Positions 7,886 to 15,323 of a stretch of 35,449 bases of DNA are shown one piece after another. This DNA comes from Opitutia bacterium. GTDB lineage: Bacteria > Verrucomicrobiota > Verrucomicrobiia > Opitutales > UBA953. The notes under the pieces were generated by a model that did no database searches, was not told the origin of the DNA, and saw nothing but the letters and a program-made list of their open reading frames with translations. The DNA lies in assembly GCA_947378905.1 (NCBI GenBank), contig CANCLV010000008.1, forward strand, positions 1 to 35,449, read 5' to 3'. The stretch's first letter is position 1. The number at the start of each line of letters is the position of its first letter. Made by a program: the position numbers and the translations under genes.

Positions 7886-8503
7886 TTAGCTGCGAAGAGT
7901 TTTGATTTGTTCCAGAGTGCGGAGTTGGGAAAGACCATCGAGCGTGGCCTTAACAATCGCTTGAGGATTATTGGATCCCATCGATTTCGACAGAACGTCT
8001 TTTAATCCGACAACTTCGAGCACAGCGCGAACGCCACCACCAGCGATTAAGCCAGTACCTGGAGCGGCTGGGCGAAGCATAACGACGCCGCCGTCAGCAC
8101 GACCAATCACTTCATGTGGAATAGTGTTGTTACGTAAATTGAAACTAGCGAGAGCACGGTGAGCACGATCAGTACCTTTGCGGATAGCATCAGGAACTTC
8201 TTTGGCCTTACCGTAACCTACGCCAACTCGGCCTTTGCCGTCACCGGCAACAACGAGAGCAGCAAAATTAAAACGACGTCCACCCTTAACCACTTTTGAA
8301 CAGCGATTAACGTGTACGACTTTGTCATTGAATTCAGAAGCAGGAGCTTCGTTGCGATTATCGCGACGAGGAGGACGACCTTGACCGCCGCCTTGGCCAC
8401 CTTGGCCACGACGATTTCCTTGTCCTGGACCACGACGATCTCCGCCTTGGTTTGAAGGGGCGGGCGCAGGGGCAGCCGCTGCATTATTTGTTTCTTCGCT
8501 CAT
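7886..8503 (-). CDS. rpsE: 30S ribosomal protein uS5 with Gly/Arg-rich N-terminal extension
   Basis: Small-subunit protein at the mRNA entry tunnel, involved in decoding accuracy and helicase activity. The core starts at about residue 57 (EFNDKVVHVNRCSKVVKGG, then VGYGKAKEVPDAIRKG, RPAAPGTGLIAGGGVRAVLE). Before it lie about 56 residues of unusual composition: a short Ala/Pro stretch and then a Gly/Arg/Gln-rich segment with repeated RRG, QGG and GRPPRR units, reminiscent of RGG-type RNA-binding tails. The family is normally about 165-175 residues, against 205 here. The ATG at 8503 is the only good start: the next gene upstream, rplR, ends at 8510. Confidence 0.95.
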   Translation of the reverse strand: MSEETNNAAAAPAPAPSNQGGDRRGPGQGNRRGQGGQGGGQGRPPRRDNRNEAPASEFNDKVVHVNRCSKVVKGGRRFNFAALVVAGDGKGRVGVGYGKAKEVPDAIRKGTDRAHRALASFNLRNNTIPHEVIGRADGGVVMLRPAAPGTGLIAGGGVRAVLEVVGLKDVLSKSMGSNNPQAIVKATLDGLSQLRTLEQIKTLRS

Positions 8504-8509
8504 GTAATT

Positions 8510-8872
8510 TTAGAAAATAAGTCCGGCATTACGCGCGGCGTCAGCAAATGATTTAACAGCGCCGTGGTAGCGACGACCAGCGCGGTCGAAGACGACTGTG
8601 GTGAGTCCGGCAGCTTTGGCTTTTTCGCCGAAAGCAGCACCGAAAGCGGCAGCACCGGCCACAGATGGACGGATTTTTTTGCCACGTAAATCTTTAGAGG
8701 TAGTCGATGTTGCAACTAAAGTTACACCACGATCATCATCAATCGCCTGAGCGTAGAGATGGAGGTGGGTTAACTTTAAAGCTACACGTGGACGGGTGGA
8801 GGTACCACGAACAGCTTTACGAATGCGCCAGCGGCGCTTCTGCATGAGTAAATTCTTTTTGGAAAGTTTCAT
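8510..8872 (-). CDS. rplR: 50S ribosomal protein uL18
   Basis: Binds 5S rRNA in the central protuberance with uL5. The 120-residue length is normal. Signatures visible are the basic N-terminus (RRRWRIRKAVRG), RPRVALKLTHLHLYAQAID, the GAAFGEKAKAAGL helix and VVFDRAGRRYHGAVKSFADAAR near the C-terminus. It sits between rplF (20 bp upstream) and rpsE (6 bp downstream), in the standard spc order. Confidence 0.96.
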   Translation of the reverse strand: MKLSKKNLLMQKRRWRIRKAVRGTSTRPRVALKLTHLHLYAQAIDDDRGVTLVATSTTSKDLRGKKIRPSVAGAAAFGAAFGEKAKAAGLTTVVFDRAGRRYHGAVKSFADAARNAGLIF

Positions 8873-8892
8873 AAATAAAAACGTTAAAGAAA

Positions 8893-9429
8893 TTAAGCAG
8901 TCTTCTTACCTTCCTTACGGCGAACGTATTCGCCTTCAACGCGAACACCTTTGCCTTTGTAAGGCTCAACAGGTTTGTAGAGTTTAATGGAGGCAGCGAC
9001 TTGACCAACCATGTGGCGATCAGGACCGCTGATGACGAGCTTCGTGCCGTCGGTCACCACAACATTAACGCCCGCAGGAACGGTGTAACGAATTGGGTGA
9101 GAATAGCCTAAAGCTAAATCTAAAATATTACCCTTGAGAGCGGCTTTGAAACCGACGCCTTCGATGAGTAAAGTTTTGGAGTAACCTTTTTCAACGCCTT
9201 CAACCATATTACGGATGATAGCGCGAGTGGTTCCGAAGAGAGCACCTGCTTCTTTTTTCTCACTCAGATCGGCAACTTGGACGACAGACTTGTCGACCGT
9301 GACTCCGATTTGAGATGGAAATGTATGTGTGAGTTTCCCTTTAGGACCTTCAACAGAAACGGTTTGTCCAGACACCGCTACTTTTACGTTAGCGGGGAAA
9401 TTGACGGGTTGTTTACCAATGCGTGACAT
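8893..9429 (-). CDS. rplF: 50S ribosomal protein uL6
   Basis: Two-domain 23S rRNA-binding protein near the factor-binding site. The ATG at 9429 gives the canonical start MSRIGKQPVNFP and 178 residues. A longer in-frame start at 9486 would overlap rpsH (stop at 9455) and add non-conserved residues, so it is rejected. Signatures are VSVEGPKGKLTH, the duplicated fold's GVGFKAAL and YSHPI, and the C-terminal YKGKGVRVEGEYVRRKEGK close to the uL6 signature. Confidence 0.96.
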   Translation of the reverse strand: MSRIGKQPVNFPANVKVAVSGQTVSVEGPKGKLTHTFPSQIGVTVDKSVVQVADLSEKKEAGALFGTTRAIIRNMVEGVEKGYSKTLLIEGVGFKAALKGNILDLALGYSHPIRYTVPAGVNVVVTDGTKLVISGPDRHMVGQVAASIKLYKPVEPYKGKGVRVEGEYVRRKEGKKTA

Positions 9430-9454
9430 AGATTTAAGTATTGAGGGTTTAGGG

Positions 9455-9853
9455 TTACCAGACTTTGGCGAGGAGTTCGCCGCCAACTTTTTGGCGACGG
9501 GCTTCAGCGTCAGTCATGACACCGCGCGAGGTGGTGAGAATAGAAACTCCCATGCCGCCGATAACCTTAGGCACAGAAGAGTAACCAGCGTAAACACGAC
9601 GGCCAGGAGTGGACACGCGTTCGATGCTGGTGATCGCAGGTACGCCAGAGACGTACTTGAGGGTTAATTCAAGAGCAGGTTTTTCATCGCGCTCAACCTT
9701 GCGGAATTGAGCGATGTAACCGGACTCAGTAAGAATGCGGGCAACACCTTCACGGAGACGTGACCATTGGATCACGACCGTAGGACGTTCGGCCTTAGAG
9801 GCGTTGCGGATGGAGGTAAGAAAATCTCCGATTGTATCGTTGGATGCAGACAT
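9455..9853 (-). CDS. rpsH: 30S ribosomal protein uS8
   Basis: Central-domain 16S rRNA binder; in E. coli it also represses the spc operon. The 132 residues start with TIGDFLTSIRNA, contain ILTESGYI and the conserved C-terminal signature block GMGVSILTTSRGVMTDAEAR. The fold and length are normal. It sits between rpsN (18 bp upstream) and rplF (25 bp downstream). Confidence 0.96.
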   Translation of the reverse strand: MSASNDTIGDFLTSIRNASKAERPTVVIQWSRLREGVARILTESGYIAQFRKVERDEKPALELTLKYVSGVPAITSIERVSTPGRRVYAGYSSVPKVIGGMGVSILTTSRGVMTDAEARRQKVGGELLAKVW

Positions 9854-9871
9854 GTTCGTAGTTTTCGTGGT

Positions 9872-10177
9872 TTACCAGGAGGCTTTAGTGACACCGGGAA
9901 TTTGACCGCCAAGGGCCAATTCACGGAAGGTGATACGGGAGAGACCGAACTTGCGAATGTACGCACGTGGACGGCCAGAAATTGAACAGCGGTTCTTATG
10001 ACGAACGCGGGAGGAGTTGCGAGGCAACTTGGTCAACTTGCGTTGAGCTGCGTAAAACTCTTCTTCGGTGGTCTTAGGATTCGCGAGAATCTTTTTAAGC
10101 TCAGCACGTTTAGCTGCATATTTTGCAACTAAGCGCTCGCGCTTAAGGGAGCGTTGAATGACGGACTCTTTTGCCAT
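9872..10177 (-). CDS. rpsN: 30S ribosomal protein uS14, zinc-independent long form
   Basis: Head protein needed for late 30S assembly. At 101 residues this is the long form, and it lacks the two CxxC pairs of the short zinc-binding type. The C-terminal signature is clear: NRCSISGRPRAYIRKFGLSR and ELALGGQIPGVTKASW. Gene order rplE-rpsN-rpsH is standard. Confidence 0.97.
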   Translation of the reverse strand: MAKESVIQRSLKRERLVAKYAAKRAELKKILANPKTTEEEFYAAQRKLTKLPRNSSRVRHKNRCSISGRPRAYIRKFGLSRITFRELALGGQIPGVTKASW

Positions 10178-10202
10178 ACTAGTATTTTTTTATTTTAAAG
10201 GA

Positions 10203-10787
10203 TTAGGCCTTCGCGGCGGTGGCGGCTGCTTCGGTGGCAGCAGAGGAACGACGGAATGGCATACCGAGCATGCGCAAGAGTTCACGGCCTTCATCATCGG
10301 TGGTAGCCGAAGTCACGATGACTACGTCCATACCAATGTTGGCGCGTTGGGATCCATCAGCCTGAGTTTCAGGGAAGATGGTGTGATCGGTGATACCGAG
10401 AGAATAATTACCACGACCGTCTAAACGGTTAGAGGTACCACGGAAGTCGCGAATCATAGGAAGTGCCACCGCGGTTAAGCGAAGGTAGAATTCCCACATG
10501 CGAGGTCCACGTAGAGTGACCATACAACCGAGTGGCATGCCTTGACGAACTTTGAAGTTCGCAACGCTCTTGCTCGCGCGGGTGATGACAGGCTTTTGAC
10601 CTGAAAGTTTTGTTATCTCTTTGACGACTTCAGCCATGTGGCCTTTGTCGGCTTCAGCTTTGAAAGCGGAATTGAGAACGATCTTCGTCAAGTTTGGTAC
10701 TTGGTGAACATTCTTGTAGCCGCGAGCTTTGAGGAGCTCAGGAACGACCTTCTCGAGATAAACCTTTTTTAGATAGGGCTTGGACAT
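10203..10787 (-). CDS. rplE: 50S ribosomal protein uL5
   Basis: Central-protuberance protein that binds 5S rRNA and contacts the P-site tRNA and uS13. The 194-residue protein carries NVHQVPNLTKIVLN, GQKPVITRASKSVANFKVR, the RGPRMWEFYLRL stretch and NYSLGITDHTIFPE. The last 14 or so residues are an Ala/Thr-rich tail beyond the usual 178-180. It lies between rplX and rpsN. Confidence 0.97.
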   Translation of the reverse strand: MSKPYLKKVYLEKVVPELLKARGYKNVHQVPNLTKIVLNSAFKAEADKGHMAEVVKEITKLSGQKPVITRASKSVANFKVRQGMPLGCMVTLRGPRMWEFYLRLTAVALPMIRDFRGTSNRLDGRGNYSLGITDHTIFPETQADGSQRANIGMDVVIVTSATTDDEGRELLRMLGMPFRRSSAATEAAATAAKA

Positions 10788-10820
10788 TTGAGTGAAAATT
10801 TCTCGGGTGGTTTCGTGTTA

Positions 10821-11102
10821 TTATTTAGCAGCCTTCGCTTTTTTAGCGGCAGGCTTTTTGCTTTGGCGAGCTTCCCAGAGTGAAGCCAGCATAACGTTGG
10901 AGCGATGGATGGATGCTTCCTTCTCTGTGATACCACCGGTACCATCTTGGGCACGCTTGAGGTGGCGCTTAACGAGATTGAGGCCCTTTACAGTGACGCG
11001 CTCATCAGCACGATCGTAAGTGAGGATTTCGCCACGTTTGCCTTTTTCGGCACCGGCGATGATGACAACTTCGTCACCCTTTTTAATATCAGTCTTGGAC
11101 AT
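10821..11102 (-). CDS. rplX: 50S ribosomal protein uL24
   Basis: Assembly initiator that binds the 5' domain of 23S rRNA. The 93 residues contain the KOW motif (IKKGDEVVIIAGAEKGKRG, about residues 6-24), VKGLNLVKRHLK and EASIHRSNVML. A short Lys/Ala-rich C-terminal tail (KKPAAKKAKAAK) follows. It is 5 bp from rplN, in the usual order. Confidence 0.96.
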   Translation of the reverse strand: MSKTDIKKGDEVVIIAGAEKGKRGEILTYDRADERVTVKGLNLVKRHLKRAQDGTGGITEKEASIHRSNVMLASLWEARQSKKPAAKKAKAAK

Positions 11103-11107
11103 GGTAA

Positions 11108-11473
11108 TTAGAGAACCTCAGGAGCGAGGGAAATGATCTTCATGAAGTTTTTGCCGCGGAGTTCGCGCGCAACAGGCCCGAAGATACGGGTACCTTTAGG
11201 ATTACCATTGTCGTCGAGAATCACGACAGCATTGGAATCAAAACGTAAGTAGCTGCCGTCATTACGACGAATAGGAGCGACGGTACGGACAATCACGGCG
11301 CGGACCACACTACCCTTTTTGCATTGAGCATCAGGGGTGGAATCTTTGACGGAACAAATAATAACATCACCGATGCCAGCAGTATCAGTGATCTGGCCGA
11401 GACGGCGAATCATCTGTACCTGACGGGCACCTGTATTGTCGGCTACATCGAGCCTGGAAAGCATTTGAAGCAT
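11108..11473 (-). CDS. rplN: 50S ribosomal protein uL14
   Basis: Forms inter-subunit bridges next to bL19 and is the docking place for the silencing factor RsfS. The 121 residues show MLQMLSRLDVADNTGARQVQ, the signature-like DVIICSVKDSTPDAQCKKGSV region and RIFGPVARELR. Length and order (rpsQ-rplN-rplX) are normal. Confidence 0.97.
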   Translation of the reverse strand: MLQMLSRLDVADNTGARQVQMIRRLGQITDTAGIGDVIICSVKDSTPDAQCKKGSVVRAVIVRTVAPIRRNDGSYLRFDSNAVVILDDNGNPKGTRIFGPVARELRGKNFMKIISLAPEVL

Positions 11474-11493
11474 GTTAAAAAAGAATTAGAGAA

Positions 11494-11775
11494 TTATTCA
11501 GCGGTTTGGATAGCGACTTTCGCAGCTTCGACGATGCGAACGATGCGCCAGCGCTTTAATTTGGAAAGAGGACGAGTTTCCATGATTTCAACTTTGTCGC
11601 CCACCTTGCACTCATTCTTTTCATCATGAGCGTGTAAGACGGTACGACGTTTTACTTCTTTTCCGTAAACGGGGTGAAGAACGGTAAATTGACAATTTAC
11701 TTTCACGGACTTGTCGCCCGAACGGGTGGCAACAAAACCGATGAGGTTTTTACGATTGGAACGTGACTCAGACAT
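11494..11775 (-). CDS. rpsQ: 30S ribosomal protein uS17
   Basis: Early-binding 5'-domain protein with an OB fold. The 93 residues begin with RKNLIGFVATRSGDKSVKV and include the HPVYGKEVKRRTVLHAHDE stretch and the C-terminal signature-like VGDKVEIMETRPLSKLKRWR. Length is slightly above the usual 82-88. It lies 11 bp from rpmC. Confidence 0.96.
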   Translation of the reverse strand: MSESRSNRKNLIGFVATRSGDKSVKVNCQFTVLHPVYGKEVKRRTVLHAHDEKNECKVGDKVEIMETRPLSKLKRWRIVRIVEAAKVAIQTAE

Positions 11776-11786
11776 TGGATTTAAAA

Positions 11787-12008
11787 TTATTTAGTGGTGG
11801 ATTTGGAATTCAGGAGCGTGAGGCAACGTGCAATATCAGCACGGAGCACACGGAAACGAGCAGAGTTTTCGACTGCGCCGGTGGCCTTACGGAGGCGGAG
11901 TTGGAGAAGTTCTTCACGAGCTTCACGCACGCGCTTCTGTAACTCGGTTGGAGCCAGACCGCGGAGTGCCGAAGCGGCGGAGGGTTTATCTTTCTGATAG
12001 GTACGCAT
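11787..12008 (-). CDS. rpmC: 50S ribosomal protein uL29
   Basis: Small helical protein at the tunnel exit that helps bind trigger factor and SRP. The 73 residues include LAPTELQKRVREAREELLQL, then FRVLRADIARCLTLL, the two antiparallel helices. It is somewhat longer than the usual 60-68 because of a polar N-terminus (MRTYQKDKPSAAS). The rplP-rpmC-rpsQ order is standard. Confidence 0.94.
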   Translation of the reverse strand: MRTYQKDKPSAASALRGLAPTELQKRVREAREELLQLRLRKATGAVENSARFRVLRADIARCLTLLNSKSTTK

Positions 12009-12041
12009 CGAGAAAATGAATTAGGTGTTTAGTTTTTAAGT

Positions 12042-12470
12042 TTAGTATTTTTCGAGTTCTTCACGGGCCAAGAAGCGGCAACGGACTTGAAGTTTGGTAT
12101 CGGCTAAACGCATCGCTTCACGCGCTACGGTGATAGGTACGCCACCTACTTCAAAAAGCATTGTGCCAGGCTTGATCACAGCAACGTAATACTCGACGCT
12201 TCCTTTTCCGGAGCCCATTCGAACTTCGGCTGGTTTACGAGTTACTGGAGTGTGAGGATAGATACGCATCCACATTTTTCCCTTACGTTTAAGAGCGCGA
12301 GAAATTGCAATACGTGCAGCCTCAATTTGGTTAGCAGGAATGCGCGCGCGGCTGAGGGACTGAATACCAAAGTCACCAAAGGCGAGCGTGTTACAAGCGG
12401 TAGCATTGCCGCGGATCTTTCCTTTGCGGTGTTTGCGCCACTTGGTGCGAGCTGGTTGTAAATTTGCCAT
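12042..12470 (-). CDS. rplP: 50S ribosomal protein uL16
   Basis: Late-assembly protein at the A-site finger that supports tRNA accommodation. The 142 residues contain TKWRKHRKGKIRG, FGDFGIQSLSRARI, the WMRIYPHTPVTRKPAEVRMG region and GKGSVEYYVAVIKPGTMLFE, all typical of bacterial uL16. Length is normal. It lies between rpsC (32 bp) and rpmC (33 bp). Confidence 0.97.
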   Translation of the reverse strand: MANLQPARTKWRKHRKGKIRGNATACNTLAFGDFGIQSLSRARIPANQIEAARIAISRALKRKGKMWMRIYPHTPVTRKPAEVRMGSGKGSVEYYVAVIKPGTMLFEVGGVPITVAREAMRLADTKLQVRCRFLAREELEKY

Positions 12471-12502
12471 GTTATGAAAAAGTTAGAGTTGGGTTATAAG
12501 AA

Positions 12503-13144
12503 TTAAAACTCGGAGTCTTTAGCGCAAATCCAGCACTTGATGCCGAGTTTGCCGTAAACAGTGCGGGCTTCCGCAAATCCGTAGTCGATATTTTCGCGAA
12601 GAGTATGGAGAGGAACGCGACCTACGCGGGCGGATTCCACACGGGCGATTTCAGCACCACCCAAACGACCACCGAGACGTAAACGAATGCCATCAGCACC
12701 ATTTTGCATGGTTGATTGAATAGCTTTCTTCATCGCACGACGGAAAGAAATACGACGCTCTAATTGTAAGGCTACGTTTTCAGCAACCAATTGAGCAACG
12801 AGGTCCGGACGCTTTACTTCGTTCACTTCGAGAATCACATCCTCAAGCTTTGCCTTACCGGCAACTTTTTGGATTTCTTCACGGAGTTTCTTGAGTTCAT
12901 CGCCCTTACGGCCGATCACTACACCAGGACGAGCAGTCCAAATACGGACGCGGACTTTAGGACCAGCACGTTCGATAAAGATGCGAGGGACAGCAGCTTG
13001 GCGGAGCTTCTCTTTGAGGAACTCGCGGATGCGGTAGTCTTCAAGAATGAAGGCAGGAAAATCGCGCTTGGTGGCAAACCAGCGAGATTCCCAGTTACGA
13101 CGAACGGCTAAACGGAAGCCGATTGGATTTACTTTCTGTCCCAT
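12503..13144 (-). CDS. rpsC: 30S ribosomal protein uS3
   Basis: Head protein at the mRNA entry channel with helicase activity. The 213 residues start MGQKVNPIGFRLAV and carry the KH domain around residues 60-115 (VRIWTARPGVVIGRKGDELK) with the GxxG loop GRKG, then the C-terminal domain with RISFRRAMKKAIQSTMQNGA and GRLGGAEIAR. It lacks the long C-terminal tail of some homologues. It lies 19 bp from rplV. Confidence 0.97.
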   Translation of the reverse strand: MGQKVNPIGFRLAVRRNWESRWFATKRDFPAFILEDYRIREFLKEKLRQAAVPRIFIERAGPKVRVRIWTARPGVVIGRKGDELKKLREEIQKVAGKAKLEDVILEVNEVKRPDLVAQLVAENVALQLERRISFRRAMKKAIQSTMQNGADGIRLRLGGRLGGAEIARVESARVGRVPLHTLRENIDYGFAEARTVYGKLGIKCWICAKDSEF

Positions 13145-13163
13145 TGTATTCTTTTAAGTTGGT

Positions 13164-13502
13164 TTATTTAGTGGATGAACCGAGAGCGATACGGATATGG
13201 CTCATCGATTTATGAATTGGGTGAGCGGAACCACGAGCTGCAGGCATGGAGCGCTTGAGCACGGGACCTTGATTGACGGTGGCCGAAACCACGACGAGAT
13301 CATTCGTTGATAAATTGTGATTGTTCTCTGCATTGGCGATGGCGCTGGCCAAAGTCTTTGCGAGTAAGCGCGCAGATTTGCGAGGGATGAAGCGGAGGAG
13401 CTGGATAGCTTCTTCAGCAGGCAGACCTTGGATTTGACGTGCAACTTCGCGCACCTTTTGGGGTGACATACGAGCGAAACGAGTAGAGGCGTGAACTTCC
13501 AT
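13164..13502 (-). CDS. rplV: 50S ribosomal protein uL22
   Basis: Lines the peptide exit tunnel; its beta hairpin forms part of the constriction. The 112 residues include ARMSPQKVREVARQIQGL, AIANAENNHNL and the hairpin region around RSMPAARGSAHPIHKSMSHI. Length is normal. In nearly all bacteria rplV directly follows rpsS. Here a signal-peptide protein separates them, and rplV starts 23 bp after that gene's stop. Confidence 0.97.
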   Translation of the reverse strand: MEVHASTRFARMSPQKVREVARQIQGLPAEEAIQLLRFIPRKSARLLAKTLASAIANAENNHNLSTNDLVVVSATVNQGPVLKRSMPAARGSAHPIHKSMSHIRIALGSSTK

Positions 13503-13525
13503 GACGTGATAAATAGTTTAGAGAA

Positions 13526-13867
13526 TTAGATGCGTGGGTTAGGACGAAGGGTGATCGTGTCGCCCGACGTAATTTGCGTTGAGGATTCGAGAGAAAGGAT
13601 AAGTGCGATAGCGCGTTGTTCGGTCGCTTCTGCCACAATCACAGAACCAAAGGCGCGGCCTTCGTGAGTGACTGTGCAAACGGCACCAGGACGAAGACCA
13701 CAATTATAACCACCGGACACGACAACTAAGTCAGTGTTAGTTCCAGCAATTACTTGGGCTACCTTGGCTCGACCTTCAGCTTCGGCTGAACCCAATGTAC
13801 GCGCTTCCGCTACGATGGTAAGAACCATAGCAACGAACAGGGCGAGAATTGAGCCAGTGCAACGCAT
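13526..13867 (-). CDS. exported hypothetical protein inserted between rpsS and rplV
   Basis: A 113-residue protein of unknown function. Residues 1-22 look like a Sec signal peptide: a short basic start (MRC), a hydrophobic core (ILALFVAMVLTIV) and an AEA-RT cleavage candidate. The mature part of about 90 residues alternates short hydrophobic strands with Gly turns (DLVVVSGGYNCGLRPGAVC, GSVIVAEAT, then SGDTITLRP), suggesting a small beta-barrel. Cys56 and Cys64 could form a disulfide after export. I cannot name a family; the pattern only loosely resembles the small barrel domains at the ends of flagellar and envelope proteins. It starts 5 bp after the rpsS stop and ends 23 bp before rplV, so it must be co-transcribed with ribosomal protein genes. 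Clean spacing and the intact signal sequence make it very probably real. Confidence 0.8.
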   Translation of the reverse strand: MRCTGSILALFVAMVLTIVAEARTLGSAEAEGRAKVAQVIAGTNTDLVVVSGGYNCGLRPGAVCTVTHEGRAFGSVIVAEATEQRAIALILSLESSTQITSGDTITLRPNPRI

Positions 13868-13872
13868 GAAGA

Positions 13873-14151
13873 TTATTGGGCTTCCTTACGTGAAGGTTGA
13901 GTGTGTTGACGGAAGGTACGCGTTGGAGCGAACTCACCGAGTTTATGTCCGACCATGTTTTCTGTGATGTACACAGCAATGAAGGCCTTGCCGTTATGAA
14001 CCTCGAGATTGAGGCCAACGAAATCAGGCGTAACAGTCGAACGACGTGACCAAGTTTTGATGGGCTTACGGTTGCTGGTCTTTTGAGCAGCAGCGATCTT
14101 GTCCACTAAATGTGGGTCGACGAAGTATCCTTTTTTACGAGAGCGTGACAT
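13873..14151 (-). CDS. rpsS: 30S ribosomal protein uS19
   Basis: Head protein that pairs with uS13 near the A and P sites. The 92 residues begin MSRSRKKGYFVDPHLVDKI and contain IKTWSRRSTVTPDFVGL and AVYITENMVGHKLGEFAPTR, the uS19 signature region. Length is normal. rplB is 6 bp upstream. Downstream comes the exported hypothetical protein instead of rplV. Confidence 0.97.
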   Translation of the reverse strand: MSRSRKKGYFVDPHLVDKIAAAQKTSNRKPIKTWSRRSTVTPDFVGLNLEVHNGKAFIAVYITENMVGHKLGEFAPTRTFRQHTQPSRKEAQ

Positions 14152-14157
14152 GGTAAA

Positions 14158-15018
14158 TTATGCTTGTTTCACTTTGCGACCGTTACGGCGCACGATGATT
14201 TGATTGTTAGAGCTCTTAGCTTTGGTACGTGTTGGGAAACCCTTTGAGAGCTGACCCCAAGGTGATTTAAGATGTTGGCGACCGCCTCCACCTTTAGATT
14301 TACCACCGCCACCACCGTTCGGGTGATCGACTGGATTCATCGCCATACCACGAACACGTGGACGACGACCCTTCCAGCGACTACGGCCGGCTTTACCGAG
14401 GCTTGCATTTTGGTGTTCGAGATTTCCAACGATACCTACTGTCGCACGACAATCGGCATTGATGTAACGTTGCTCGCCAGAAGGCATGCGTAAAATAGCG
14501 CGGTCTAATTCGATACCCATCAACTGAGCGAAACCACCAGCAGAGCGGGCAATTTGCGCACCACGACCGGGTTCGAGTTCGATACAGTGAATGAAAGTTG
14601 CAGGAGCAATTAAACGTAATGGCAACGAGAGACCAGGAGTGAGCTGCTCTTGTGGCTTGTTTGTGCTAACAACAGTGTCTCCTTCTTTTAGACCATCAGG
14701 TGCTAAAATGTAGGTGTGTGTTTTGTCGGCGTACTCGAGTAAAGCGAGGTGGGCAGTACGATTTGGATCGTATTCAATACGTAAGACAGTTGCAGGTTGT
14801 TCTAAAACATCGCGACGGAAATCGATGGTACGATAAAGTTTTTTGTGACCTCCGCCACGACGACGTGAGGTGATACGGCCGTAGCAATTACGACCACGAG
14901 CACGGTGATTGCTTTCGGTAAGTTGACGCTCAGGACGACCCTTGTGGAGGTTGTCGGTCTTTACGCGAACCAAGAAACGTTGGCCGGGAGTAATAGGACG
15001 TGAAGAAATGATAGACAT
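14158..15018 (-). CDS. rplB: 50S ribosomal protein uL2
   Basis: Primary 23S rRNA binder needed for subunit joining and peptidyl transferase activity. The 286 residues have the N-terminal OB-like domain (GRNCYGRITSRRRGGGHKK), the SH3-like domain (GRAQIARSAG-like GRGAQIARSAGGFAQL) and the C-terminal signature MNPVDHPN. The His matching E. coli His229 is present (DHP). The following near-universal HGGGEG is changed to NGGGGGKSKGGGG, and the protein is about 10 residues longer than usual. It sits between rplW and rpsS, as normal. Confidence 0.97.
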   Translation of the reverse strand: MSIISSRPITPGQRFLVRVKTDNLHKGRPERQLTESNHRARGRNCYGRITSRRRGGGHKKLYRTIDFRRDVLEQPATVLRIEYDPNRTAHLALLEYADKTHTYILAPDGLKEGDTVVSTNKPQEQLTPGLSLPLRLIAPATFIHCIELEPGRGAQIARSAGGFAQLMGIELDRAILRMPSGEQRYINADCRATVGIVGNLEHQNASLGKAGRSRWKGRRPRVRGMAMNPVDHPNGGGGGKSKGGGGRQHLKSPWGQLSKGFPTRTKAKSSNNQIIVRRNGRKVKQA

Positions 15019-15030
15019 GGGATCGGCTGA

Positions 15031-15318
15031 TTAAGCGAGTGAGATAACGTCACCTTTTTTAAGGGTAACAATGGCGCGGCGAGAAGGAGTCTCGGTGTAG
15101 ATGGAACCTCCACCTAAACGACTGCGACGAACTTTTCCTTTACGGATAAGAATGTTAACTTTGGTTACAGTCACCTTGAAGTTTGCTTCGATAGCAGCCT
15201 TCACTTGTACACGGTCGGCACCAGGAAGAATTTCGAAAACATACTTATTGGCTTCGGCGAGGCCGGAAGCTTTTTCAGTGAGAATAGGGCGACTGATGAT
15301 GTCGGAAGCGGGCTTCAT
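15031..15318 (-). CDS. rplW: 50S ribosomal protein uL23
   Basis: Tunnel-exit protein that docks trigger factor and SRP. The 95 residues include IISRPILTEKASGLAEANKYVF, then VKAAIEANFKVTVTKVNI and KKGDVISLA at the end. The typical extended loop is present (GKVRRSRLGGGS). It is 5 bp from rplD and 12 bp from rplB. Confidence 0.96.
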   Translation of the reverse strand: MKPASDIISRPILTEKASGLAEANKYVFEILPGADRVQVKAAIEANFKVTVTKVNILIRKGKVRRSRLGGGSIYTETPSRRAIVTLKKGDVISLA

Positions 15319-15323
15319 AGTTT

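Noticed and set aside
9430..9486. Longer start for rplF
   Set aside because: It would overlap rpsH by about 30 nt and add residues absent from uL6; the ATG at 9429 gives the canonical N-terminus.
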